Part shown: in pieces, positions 10,960 to 22,874 of the stretch | Position numbering within the stretch: the stretch's first letter is position 1 | How the letters are laid out: every line of letters starts with the position of its first letter | Source: Ecdyonurus torrentis | Taxonomy: Eukaryota > Arthropoda > Insecta > Ephemeroptera > Heptageniidae | DNA: 64,000 nucleotides | Assembly (NCBI GenBank): GCA_949318235.1 | Contig: OX439135.1 | Span: 22,188,501-22,252,500 of the forward strand | Direction of reading: 5' to 3' | Translations under genes and position numbers: made by a program | The notes under the pieces: generated by a model | What the model was told of the DNA's origin: nothing | What the model saw: the letters and a program-made list of their open reading frames with translations, nothing else | Databases searched by the model: none

Positions 10960-12005
10960 GCTTTATGTTACGTAATGGAAGTTATTAGTGAGAAGTTCGG
11001 AAAAAAAATTCTGATCATATCTTATAGTATAATAATAATTAACGGCTTTTGTTATCACTGCAAAATTCACTTATTCTAAGTATCACTTTATAGAACTATC
11101 AATTATTCGAAATGTGCAAAAATTCAAATAATCGATACCTTACTAATATTCATAATTAAAGTATGTAACAATAACTGAAGTTCTGAAGTAAAATCCTTTT
11201 AAATAATAGAATTTTTTTTTTTAATTCGAAATATCACTACCTATTCACCATATCATCGATATAACTTGCATGGAATTTGAATTGAAACCAATACACAATT
11301 TTGATATGATTTAAAATAAATAAGTAAATAAATAATTTAAATATTTTAAAAGAAAAATGTATATTATTTCTTAATTTTTAAATCAGTCTTATATTATAAT
11401 TATTTTAATATTAAATAAATACAATGAATTTTAAATTTAATTAAAAAAAAATAATGAATTTTCAAAGAATAATTTTTTGTTCCACTTATAATTTAAAAGT
11501 ATAATATTGTCAAATAAAATTACAACTTGTAAATTTAAGTAATAAATATAATGATAGTGTAGGGAAAAAAAAGTTAAAGAAGAAAATGATGGAACTTCCT
11601 GGTTATGAAATATAAAAAGCATCAATTTTGAATGAATCATCTTTTTTATATAAATATTATTTTTTTTAAGATGAATTGCATCAAGGCTGGCTTAATTAAG
11701 TGTGACGATTTTTGCCCTTCACTATAATATAAATTTAAGTAAAAGATGAGATTTACTTTATAAAATATTGAGTTTATATAATTAATTGTATTTATTATAT
11801 GTGAGTAATATTTTATGAATAAGTAGTAATGTCATTAACATAATTAAATGCAATTCATGAGTTAATTGCATTTTTTTAACTGTTGCAAATATAGTTATCA
11901 ATTTCGTTTTTTATATCAGAAACATATTGAGTAAACGACTGGATTACTATAATATAATATTGCAACAGTGAAACACGAATGTTACGAGAATTACGTTTGT
12001 TAAAA

Positions 12006-12047
<42 letters not shown>

Positions 12048-12360
12048 GATAACTTTTTGTTGCTCTGCAAAAAATGACCACTCGTGATTTTTTTTTTTTT
12101 AATTTTAATATTAAATTGTCACAGAAAAATAATTATTCTGATGTTTAAAACAAAGTTAAATAATATATAGGAAAAAACCTTAATAGAATATTGCAATATA
12201 GGTATGCATTATTTTTCCATAAAAAAAAAATTAATGATTTTCTGCTCGAATTAAAAAAGGAAATATTGAAAATTGCCTTTCTAAATACGTTAATAGAAAA
12301 AAAATAACTTGTGTTATATTATGATTACATTTTATTTGTAACAAAATATCTTTCTTTACA
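10960..12360. other. AT-rich intron 1, nothing recognised except an A run
   Basis: Apart from the repeated ATAATAATTAACGGCTTTT block near 11031 (first copy near 10632) and a 38-base A run at 12008-12045, I see no feature. Confidence 0.6.
12008..12045. repeat. Long poly(A) run (one of many)
   Basis: About 38 consecutive A residues. Comparable A or T runs of 25 to 40 bases lie near 15910, 21841, 21909, 24568, 31318, 31570, 33182, 44859, 46681, 51658, 52649, 57395, 61285 and 62801. Several sit at the same internal position of a dispersed repeat family. Confidence 0.95.
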
Positions 12361-12361
12361 G

Positions 12362-12469
12362 TTATTCAATTTTTCATCAATGATAGGGTCACGTATATTA
12401 GATCCTTTGTATCATCTCATGTTTGCGCAAGTGCTTTATGTGCTTTTCAACAATACTAGTTTTGCATAA
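12362..12469 (+). CDS. Possible terminal exon of an unidentified gene (weak)
   Basis: A good acceptor (TTTCTTTACAG, ending 12361) is followed by 35 open codons and a stop. The segment is visibly richer in G+C than its surroundings, reading SRILDPLYHLMFAQVLYVLF near its middle. The opposite strand is also open for about 20 codons (EKHIKHLRKHEMIQ). I do not recognise either product. In DNA this AT-rich, open stretches of this length arise by chance, so treat this as a lead only. Confidence 0.15.
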   Translation, partial: LFNFSSMIGSRILDPLYHLMFAQVLYVLFNNTSFA

Positions 12470-13102
12470 CATATATTAATTTATAAATAATATATTTATT
12501 ATTTTATATAAAATAATAAATATTTAAACACAAAATTTAAAAAAATACAATTTAAAACATACATAAAGATTTTATAACTTACAATAAATAAAAATTATAA
12601 TATATTTAATTAGTTTTTAAATTTTAAATTATCAAGTTAAATTTATTAAAGTTTTATCTATATTATTATAAAAAATTAAACAAATTAATTTTAATGTATT
12701 ATTAACTAGGATTGTCAAATAATGTATCTATTTCGAAGAAATACTTGAGATTTGGTTTTTTCATGGTCACTAGAGTTGTATTTTGTATAAGGTCACTGTT
12801 TTGGCGTCAAAATATTTAATTTCTGTCTAAAAAGCTAGGTCACTTGTATAATTTAATAAAGTAATAGTTACTTTAAAAATAATAGCTATAAGATTGTTAT
12901 CAATATTTAGTAATATATACTTTTAATGTCAAACTTTCAAGTTCCTTTAATTAATGTGTCGACAGATAATCAAATTTTTCATCCAAGTAATTAACACCTG
13001 AAAGGTCTTTATAAAAATGTTGCTGCGACTTTATTGGTATGGAGGAGTGCGTTTACGAATCACAAGAGGCGCGGAAAAAATCCAATTTCCTCTTTACATA
13101 GA

Positions 13103-13393
13103 AGAGTGTATGAATTTATATAATAGTCGACGCCAAGTTGGGTCACTAAATAACGTGGGCCGGTATGGGAAAGTAATAAGCAAATTTAAAAATAATTGGC
13201 AATATTTTTGAGAGCATTGATGCTGTTAACAAGTTGAAGGTATTTAAGTTACTATGCCAAGAAAAATAATATAAAAAACAGAATTTTAAAGAAAATAGTC
13301 AAAAAATCATTTTTTTCTATTGTAATGTTATTCATTGCTCCAGTATGGCGTCGAAGGGCATTTAATATGGTAAATCATGCAGATACACCCTAT
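13103..13393 (+). mobile_element. Family D element, copy 1
   Basis: It matches the other D copies through GTCGACGCCA, CAATATTTTTGAGAGCATTG, TTATTCATTGCTCCAGTATG and GCGTCGAAG blocks. The right end, ATACACCCTA, is the family terminus; the left end is diverged. A 64-codon frame starting at 13017 overlaps it and is not a gene. Confidence 0.85.
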
Positions 13394-14153
13394 TAGCTTA
13401 ACGATTATTTATATTATTCAAAATATATTCGAAACTGAAAAGAAGTCTAGACACCTTTTCTATTCATTGAAAGACGTGTAAATGCAATAATAAAAAAAAA
13501 AAAAAAATCTAATGCATCCATGCTTGAAAACTTTAAATGAGATACTGTAAGACAGAATTTTTCGTGTTTGGAGTTTTTTTCTTTCTTTCTTTTATTTTAA
13601 GGATATATGCTTGACCAAATGAGGCGTGATTATTTTATTTGTCAATACTACTTCAAATCATTGGCTTCATAAATTATTAAAAAAAAAATGCAGTAAAAAA
13701 ACTTTAATTTGTACGAAAAATGAAACTGCTAAATTTACTTGTGGAAAGAAATGTATATTATATAGCAGTTACGTGCGACTAAATGTAAATAAGTGATCTT
13801 AAAAATCCTGCAAAATATCGGGATAGTGGAGGAGAGGGGTATCATATAAAAATATATATATATTTTTTTAACAATTGAAATATTTGTTATTGTGATCACA
13901 ATTTGTACTTTTTTCTTCCTCTATCTCTATAGAAAATGTATAAATAATATAAATTTTAAATTACCACTCTTTATACAATAAATGAAAATAATTTCTTTTA
14001 TGAATACAGTAAAAAGATTTAACAACAAATTTTAATGGGCTTTAGAAACATAGTTTTTAGGTCATTTGAAAATTGCTTATAAATATGCATTGTGTATACT
14101 TCTACTATGGTAATAAAAAAAATTGAATACCGTTTCTATTTTATATATCTTAG

Positions 14154-14215
14154 GTCACGTACTATGCGAATATGAAGATTTCTTTTTGACAAATCATCAC
14201 CACCTGCAGAATTGT
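14154..14215 (+). CDS. Possible 62-bp internal exon of an unidentified nested gene (weak)
   Basis: It is bounded by ATATATCTTAG and a strong donor GTAAGA. One frame is fully open and reads HVLCEYEDFFLTNHHHLQNC, a composition unlike AT-rich noise (Cys, Glu, His, Gln). If the donor is ignored, the frame runs 11 more codons to a stop, with AATAAA shortly after (about 14264), so a terminal exon is an alternative. No family recognised, and no partner exon was found on this strand. Confidence 0.22.
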
Positions 14216-14321
14216 GTAAGATGGATTGTAATGTTAATGTTTGTATTACATTAAACACCTTTCAATAAATATAATGACTTATTTCAAGTGTCAAATATGT
14301 TGGAAATAATATTATTGTTAT

Positions 14322-14483
14322 TGACTAATAAAGGAACATCTGTTTTAAGGCCGAGTATAAGCGCTTTTGGTTACATCCGCTTCTGTTTCGACGTTCTGCG
14401 CATGCGTAGTAAATAGAAACGGAAGCGGATGTGACTGAAATCGTTTATAGTCGGCTTCAAAACAGTTGCTCCTGTATTAGTCA
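14322..14483. mobile_element. Family F hairpin MITE, copy 1
   Basis: A 162-base near-perfect palindrome from TGACTAATAAAGGAAC to its complement. Arms contain ACATCCGCTTC and AAACGGAAGCGGATGT. The centre is TGCGCATGCG at 14397-14406, close to the NRF-1 binding consensus. Other copies are at 39752-39903 and 46262-46423. Noncoding. Confidence 0.88.
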
Positions 14484-14807
14484 TAAAAAAAAGTCGTTGG
14501 AAAATTATTCATAATATTTTATTGGACTAACAGTATTTTTATAAAACCAAAGGACTTAACTTTATTGTTCGTATTTTATCGTACAATCAACTTAAAAATT
14601 TTTAATTTACTATGTGTTTGTGAATATTTTGAAAACGTATAAATGAAGAGGATAGGTAGAGGGCCAATAACTTTAGCATGTAAAATTTAACTGCCAAATT
14701 TAATGCCCTTTTTTATAGTTTTGTTTATTTATTATTTTTTTAGTAACGTTATTGTGTTACCCACTGCTAATAAAAACTTCTATTGGCAAGTCATTCGTTC
14801 TATAAGA

Positions 14808-14920
<113 letters not shown>

Positions 14921-15206
14921 TATAAAGAGAAACTAAATTTAGCAATGATGTGCCCCTTACGGACTTAAAACTTAAAAATCCCATAATTTAAAATTTTCAT
15001 GATAAGGAACACCATATTTTTACATCTTTTCAATTCCTCTTAAAGGTAGTTCTTACTATAAAAAAAATACATTTCTATCAACGCTATAAATTATGATAAA
15101 TAAGAGCAGCAAGTTTCATGTGCGCATTTGAGAGTAAAATTTTTACTAGCTATGAAATTATTTCATTGAGTTGACTTATAAATTAATTTTATATAAAATT
15201 ATAAGT

Positions 15207-16515
<1,309 letters not shown>

Positions 16516-16517
16516 TT

Positions 16518-16839
16518 TTAATGGATCACTAAATTCGTAATAAAGTAAATAATATTGCTTATTTTACTATAAATTAGAAGAAATGTTTTAAAGATGAGAG
16601 GACTCTCTTTCTTTTTTGATGCCCAACATTCTGAATATACAGAAGTTATTAACAAAAATTCAAATTTCTCAACGTTTTTATTATTATAATGAAATATCCG
16701 TTACGAAAAATATTTATCCTTGGTTTGATTATTGATATTCCATCAATGTTTACATACCATAGTCCTCCCTCACACAATAATATTTTGTGAAGTCATTGTA
16801 TAGTCTGTCTGCTTGATTCATTAGAAACTCATTGTTAAC
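16518..16839 (-). CDS. Possible two-exon fragment of an unidentified nested gene
   Basis: On the minus strand, an 82-base segment (16839-16758) sits between TATTTTCCAAG and a GTATGT donor. It reads NNEFLMNQADRLYNDFTKYY followed by CVREDY. A 127-base intron with acceptor TGTATATTCAG would join it, with matching phase, to ECWASKKKESPLIFKTF, open until a stop at 16518. If unspliced, the first part stops right after YGM. The first segment is clearly more GC-rich and has a more protein-like composition than its surroundings, and it is not repeated in the window. It cannot be an extra exon of the receptor: entering it in the phase of receptor exon 1 gives a stop in the first few codons. Product not recognised; no start exon was established. 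Confidence 0.3.
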
Positions 16840-16859
16840 CTTGGAAAATATAAAAACGT

Positions 16860-18900
16860 AGAAATTTTTGAATCACACTATGACGCATTTTTTTTATAGT
16901 TTAATTATTACGTTACTATTTTTGATGATGTCATTTTTTATTTATTTTTATTATTATTTATTTTTTATTTTTATTATTATTTTTTTTCTTGCAATGATTC
17001 TGTTTCATATTCCATTTTTCTGTTATTATTTAAACATGTAATGCATAAAATTATTATTTACTTTTTTTTCCTGCATTATTCATTCAATGAATTTCAAGTC
17101 CATATTATATTTATTGTGAAAATATAGACAAAATTTTATGCACTTTCATTTTAACGTAAAAAAAGAATTAAAACGCTAGTGTAAAAAATTGGTTAGCAAA
17201 TTGCAATAACTTTTATATAAATATTAAAATAATCAAGGACTCTATTAGAAAACACAGAAAACTATTGATTAATAATATTGTGAGTACACAACTATTAAAT
17301 TATGTATTTGGAACAAACTATAATTTATATATAGTGTTGAAAGTTGAAAATCATGTTGAAAATTTAGCAAAAATTTTAAAAATTATATACTGTATACTTT
17401 ACAAGAGTGTAATTTTTTTTTACCAGCATACTTATAGGATGTTTATAAGAAGACCATTTTTTTCTTTACCCTTTTTTTTTTAATTTAAAAGTCAAAAGTG
17501 ACAAGTATATCTAGCTTGCTAATTAATAAGTGTAAATATTATTAATTAACTATTAATGAACAGGTAAACAAGTTTATTAAACATTCTTTAATGAAATAAT
17601 GAAATAAACTATTTTTTTTATGCATATTTGTTTTGAAGTTTAATTTTATTTTTGAATGTGAAATGCTTCTAATATGTTTTTACATAAATTGGAAAAGTTT
17701 CAGTGTTGCTTCCTATATAATAAAAAATGAAAGTAAAAGATATGTTATTTATTATTTTTAAATGTGGAAAAAAAAAAAAGAAAAAAAAAGTAACACCATA
17801 TCATGAGTTTTACTGGATGCTTTTTTTTATAAGTATGAAGCTGTTGAAGACTATAACAATTAAGTCTTGGTATTTTTTTTTCTGGGAAAAAAAAAAAAAA
17901 AAAAGGATTACGAATACTCCATTAAATAACAGATAAAAACTCATTATTGCATTTAAGTACAAAATTTCATATCCCACGTTTTTTTTATTATTTTTTTTTT
18001 CCTTAAATAGTTATAATCCGAATATGACATATATTTATATAAATATAAAAATGAGGCAAAAAAAAAAAACTAATTAAAAAAAATTATAGCACAAGTTGCA
18101 TCACATAAATTTTACAGCAGTTAATATTTTTAATTTGACTTATAAAATCTTATGAGAAAAATAAATAAAATTGTTCTAATTACATTATTATAATTAACAA
18201 TCGTTAACAAAAGTAAGATTAATTTTAATAATTTTTCACAGATTTCACTATAGTTTTTTTGTTTCAATGCTATTTACAAGGAACTAATTATATTCAAGAA
18301 CACCACAATTATACTTCTGAAAAAAACAACAAAGATAATTTTTATATATTAACATGTAATGTTATATAATTTGGTTTCCAACAATTATGTAAAATATATA
18401 TATGATGGTCGAGCTAAAGTGATGTCTTATCATTTTAGCATTGAAATAAATTATAAAGTCATTACTTTTTTAAAATTAAGTGCTATTTTTAAAAAAAGCT
18501 AGAAATTATAATTTTTACTTTGAAAAAAGTTATTATAATATGTGTTATCTTCTTAAAGAAATCTTAAAATTTTGGAATTAAATTTTCAGAAGAAAAACTT
18601 AAAATTTCAATGTCACAGATTTAACTTGTTGCTTAATCTTGGGTGATGTAATTTTTCTAACTATGTTTTTGAGCACCACGATTGAAAGATTTGTGTGTTT
18701 ATTTCGTGTGATTGTAAAATTGTGTATTTTCAAAATTGATGCTATAAAATGTTTCATTATTACTGCTATAAAATTGTATTTTAATACTTATAAAATTTCA
18801 TCTTATTTTTCATAAACACTAAACTGCGTTAATTATTCTAGATGAAGCCAAATTATCGTTTCCTTAAATTTTATATGATACCAATTTATAGAATATATAC
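16860..18900. other. AT-rich intron 1, nothing firm
   Basis: Mainly T- and A-rich low complexity. A 54-codon minus-strand open frame near 18600-18765 (Lys, Ile, Thr-rich) has no convincing splice sites or family features, so I did not call it. Confidence 0.55.
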
Positions 18901-19185
18901 TATGCATTCATGTTAAAGTCAACACCATGTTGGATCACTCAATAACATGGGCCGCATAGGAAAATGACTTATTTTGGTAGTTTAAAAATACTTAGCAATA
19001 TTTTTGAGAGCATTGATGCTGTATGATCTCAAGTTTATGTGAGAATAATTCTAATAATAGTAAAAAATTAACCAATTTCCTAAAGAAAGTATAGCTAAAA
19101 CCGATGCATGTTGAGTAATGTTATTCATTACTCCAGTATGGCGTCTTCTGCATTAAATATGACGTCATCGGCATTCAGTATATCA
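18901..19185 (+). mobile_element. Family D element, copy 2
   Basis: It shares TGCATTCATGTTAAAGTC, TTGGATCACTCAATAACATG and the GAGAGCATTGATGCTGT block with other copies, ending with ATGACGTCATC (CRE octamer at 19160-19167). The termini are eroded. Confidence 0.85.
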
Positions 19186-19651
19186 TTATTTGGTTGCATA
19201 TTACATTATTAATAATTTGTGTTAAATAATTAGATAATTTTATAATTTCAATAATATTATTAATTTTTAAAGTTAAATTATAACAATTATTTTAAATTTT
19301 TATTAATAATATTTTTTTTTTTTTATAAATTAAACTGTTTCCAATCCAATGAGAGTAAATGTACTATATCAACATTTCAATTCAACGACATCTGTGTTGT
19401 GAGTTTGATGATTAAGATGTTGAAGTTTTAAGTTTTATGATAATTCATTACATTGGGTGATATATACATGTGTATATACACGCATTTAAATACTTCAGAA
19501 GTGAATCATTAATACATAATCAGCAGCATAGGATGAATAATTATTTAGTTGTACACGAATGCGTCATAAGAAATCTACACGATTATTTTGTAAGAAAATC
19601 ACCGTGAATTCTGAGTATAAAGTAAGCGTGAGAAGTGAAATCACTTTTCTG

Positions 19652-19671
19652 TGACGTCATATATGACGTCA
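19652..19671. promoter_or_regulatory. Double CRE palindrome in intron 1
   Basis: TGACGTCATATATGACGTCA is a perfect 20-base palindrome made of two CRE/ATF octamers 12 bases apart, with a TGACATCA variant about 10 bases further on. CREB/ATF-family factors bind TGACGTCA. Whether this site is used is unknown, and it is not inside a recognised repeat family. Confidence 0.5.
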
Positions 19672-20732
19672 TAGATTTCAATGACATCATACACGTGAGA
19701 TCTCTTAAAATTAAACCGGAATTTTGTTCTTTTTTGAATACGAAAACTTTGCTATCTGGAATTTGTCACTACCTTTTATTTAAATTTCTTTTATTGATAT
19801 ATAAAAATGCTGAATGAATTTAAAATTATGTTCTAAATGCTTTTAAGTTTCAATTTTTGAAATTAGTGTTTTAAAGCTAAAACTGAAAGTAAATTATTTA
19901 TTTTAATTGAGTCTGCGTACTTACGGAGTACGATGGGACTTTAAAATGTCATTAATGTCAAAAAGTTTCATTTTCTGTAGAACAATATTATATTTTTTTT
20001 TTATTGTAAATTTAAAAATTAGCAACTAAATGTGGAACCAGGGACATGATAATTATAATGTCATATTAATTTGTTTAAAAAAATCAACAAAGTCTTGAAA
20101 ATTTCTGTTAATAATTACAATAACCTTGTTAAATAAAATTTGCTATATAGTAATTATCATAATAAAAATCAAGATTTAAAATTTTCCACTTTTTATGATA
20201 TTATATTATATAGGTACAATAAAATCTAATAATTAAAAATAATTCTTAAGTTAATTTCAGTATAACAACTTTCAATTTTACAATTTCATATATAAACGTA
20301 AGAAAAAAAATATAATAAAACAGGTTTATGAATAACTACTCGTATTCAATTTGTTTCTAGTATTACTTTTAGTAATTTACAAGGTTTATAAAAAAAAATT
20401 AGAGAAGAAAAACTTGATTTTATTCTCAAGAAAAATTATATTTATATTATTAAGACACATGTCGATCATATTATAATAAAAAATTACATTGATATGTACT
20501 TTTTTTTCTCTCTCTCTCTCTCCTAACTACCAGTTTTTTTCATAATGTATCAAGGATCCCATTTACCGTTTCATACTTGGAATAAATTATTGTACACTGT
20601 GAGAATTTTTATTTTAAAATTCAGTCATGCTTATCTTTATAATATCAATTACAATTTTTATTAGATCTAACACTTCTTATTTCTATTAAAAATATCACTT
20701 TACTCTTACGGACAAAGATAGCAACGTAATAA

Positions 20733-20930
20733 TTATGCTATCTTATTTTCAACACAATTCAATACAGTATAATTTAAGCTATTCTACACAATAACTACCA
20801 GTGTATGTTAAAAAGCAATATATTATGTTGTACAGCATAAATATTATGATTTTTTAAACTTAACATCAATTATGCTACAATAACATAAATGCAGAGCATA
20901 AATTACGTAATTTATACTTTATTTTAATTT
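20733..20930 (+). repeat. Family K repeat, copy 1
   Basis: Shares ATAAATTACGTAATTTAT, CATAAATGCAG and TATTATG-TTGTA-CAGCATAA blocks with 56300-56455 and with 61553-61750 (inverted). About 200 bases, noncoding. Confidence 0.65.
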
Positions 20931-20939
20931 AGCATTAAA

Positions 20940-22245
20940 ATTTCTTCATCAGATTAATTTAAGTAAAATATATACACTATCATTCCTATTAAACAAAGTA
21001 TTTGTTTCATTTGATAACCAATACATATGCTTGATCAATTCACATTTACTGGAAATATCCAGGGATCTAATACCTCTAAATTTTGATAGTCCATTTTCCA
21101 ACTAAAGTTACTATTATTTTTCAATCGTATTGATAACTATCATAGAAAAAAAAATTCAGGGTTGATCATCATTAAAATGAAAGAAACAGATAAAATTAAC
21201 AGAGTACTTTATGGAGCTAAGTACTAGATGATACGTTGGTCATCTGTCTCTTTAAATGCAACAAAGATGTATTTTCAATATAATAGCATATATTATGTTT
21301 AATAAAATTAAGGTAAATTAAAATATATATATATATATTCGATTTAAATTTTGTAAAGTCTTTAACTGCTATACAGAATAAGTTATAAAACAAAGTTTCA
21401 CAACTCAGTTATAAGAAAAAAAAGTTATAAAATGATAGTGCTTCCTTCAATGTCATACATTACTATATTTCACAGTGTACTAAACGGTCGTATTTAAACG
21501 TATAGCTGAAGTCAAGTTCATTTTGAATTATTATTGCAAAGAAAAAAAAATAGCTCGTTCACCTATACGAAGAATGACCCTCAAGAAAGAAGAAATAAAA
21601 TAATGTAAACATAATAAGAACGATTTCAAAGTTGTTTTTATAAAACTGTGAAATTAAATTGTAATAATATTTTTCTTATATTTTCTCTTTTCTTATTTTT
21701 AATATCTTGGTTATATATATAAAAAAAAAATTTTATGTAACAGTTACTATTTTTAATGTAGTCTTGAAATAGGATCTTTTGCATAATTTATTTATTTATG
21801 ATGACAGAACCTCAGAACTATAAAAATATTTTTTCAGTCACAAAAAAAAAAAAAAAAAAAAAAAAAAAACGTACTTACATAAAAATTGATCTGTTAAAAA
21901 ATGCAATGTTTTTTTTTTTTTTTTTTTTTGTATCTTGAGGCCAAAGAGTCTCTCTTTTAATCCTAATTGAATAATTTCATTTCTTTTTAGGAGTATTACT
22001 GGATAAATACATTGCAATTCCAAATTAATACAATTGATTTTAGTTTTTATACTTCTTTTAACGTCATATTACTAATTTTAATATAAAATAGCACAATAAT
22101 TCATGTCACACGCAGAAACTACATTACATACTATAAGCTCCAATTAAATAGTCAATACATTATTGATTAAATAAATAAAAAATATAATTGTAAATATATT
22201 TATATAAATAATATACATAATATTGTAATAACATTTTTTTATTTG

Positions 22246-22277
<32 letters not shown>

Positions 22278-22780
22278 ATTTTTTTTGTATATTAAAAATA
22301 AATACGTTAATTTTTTAAAAATTTATTTGTTTGTTTACATCTGAATTATATTATTAACTTTAAACCAACAAAAATATTTGTGTCAATTATAAAGTGACAA
22401 ATTTTTAAATCATCAGAGTGTAACGAAATGCAACGAAATGAAACGAAAAAAAATGATGAACAAATCTCTCTTTTTTCTGTGTAAACATAAAGCAATAAAA
22501 TTCAAGTAACGGTTGGAATAAGAAACACTTTTGAAGTAAAGAACTTTTTTTAATGTATTATAATAATAGACTATGATAATAATTATTAAATTTATTACTT
22601 AAGTTGTAACCTTGATGGTTTCATTTTTTTTAATGACAGTCATTTTATTATATATTTTTTTATTTACTCTTGTTAGCCAAAAAAATATCTACCATACAGA
22701 TTGTTAAAAAAAAAGACGAGGAATTCATAGTTTTTGTCATTTCATATTAGGCATATTACCTATAATAAAAACACATAAGG
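20940..22780. other. AT-rich intron 1, nothing recognised
   Basis: Holds A/T runs near 21841 and 21909 and a TA tract at about 22243-22281. The open frame at 21838-22023 is a reading through these homopolymers. Confidence 0.6.
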
Positions 22781-22782
22781 TC

Positions 22783-22795
22783 CTCTATCTATCTA

Positions 22796-22870
<75 letters not shown>
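22783..22870. repeat. (ATCT)n/(CT)n microsatellite
   Basis: Starts as CTATCTATCTATC and continues as about 70 bases of CT. Confidence 0.95.
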
Positions 22871-22873
<3 letters not shown>

Positions 22874-22874
22874 C

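Noticed and set aside
10710..11079. 118-codon plus frame and 79-codon minus frame
   Set aside because: Both read the interrupted family E element; other E copies do not keep the frames.
18600..18765. 54-codon minus frame in intron 1
   Set aside because: No usable splice sites in the right phase, and amino-acid composition is typical of AT-rich noise.
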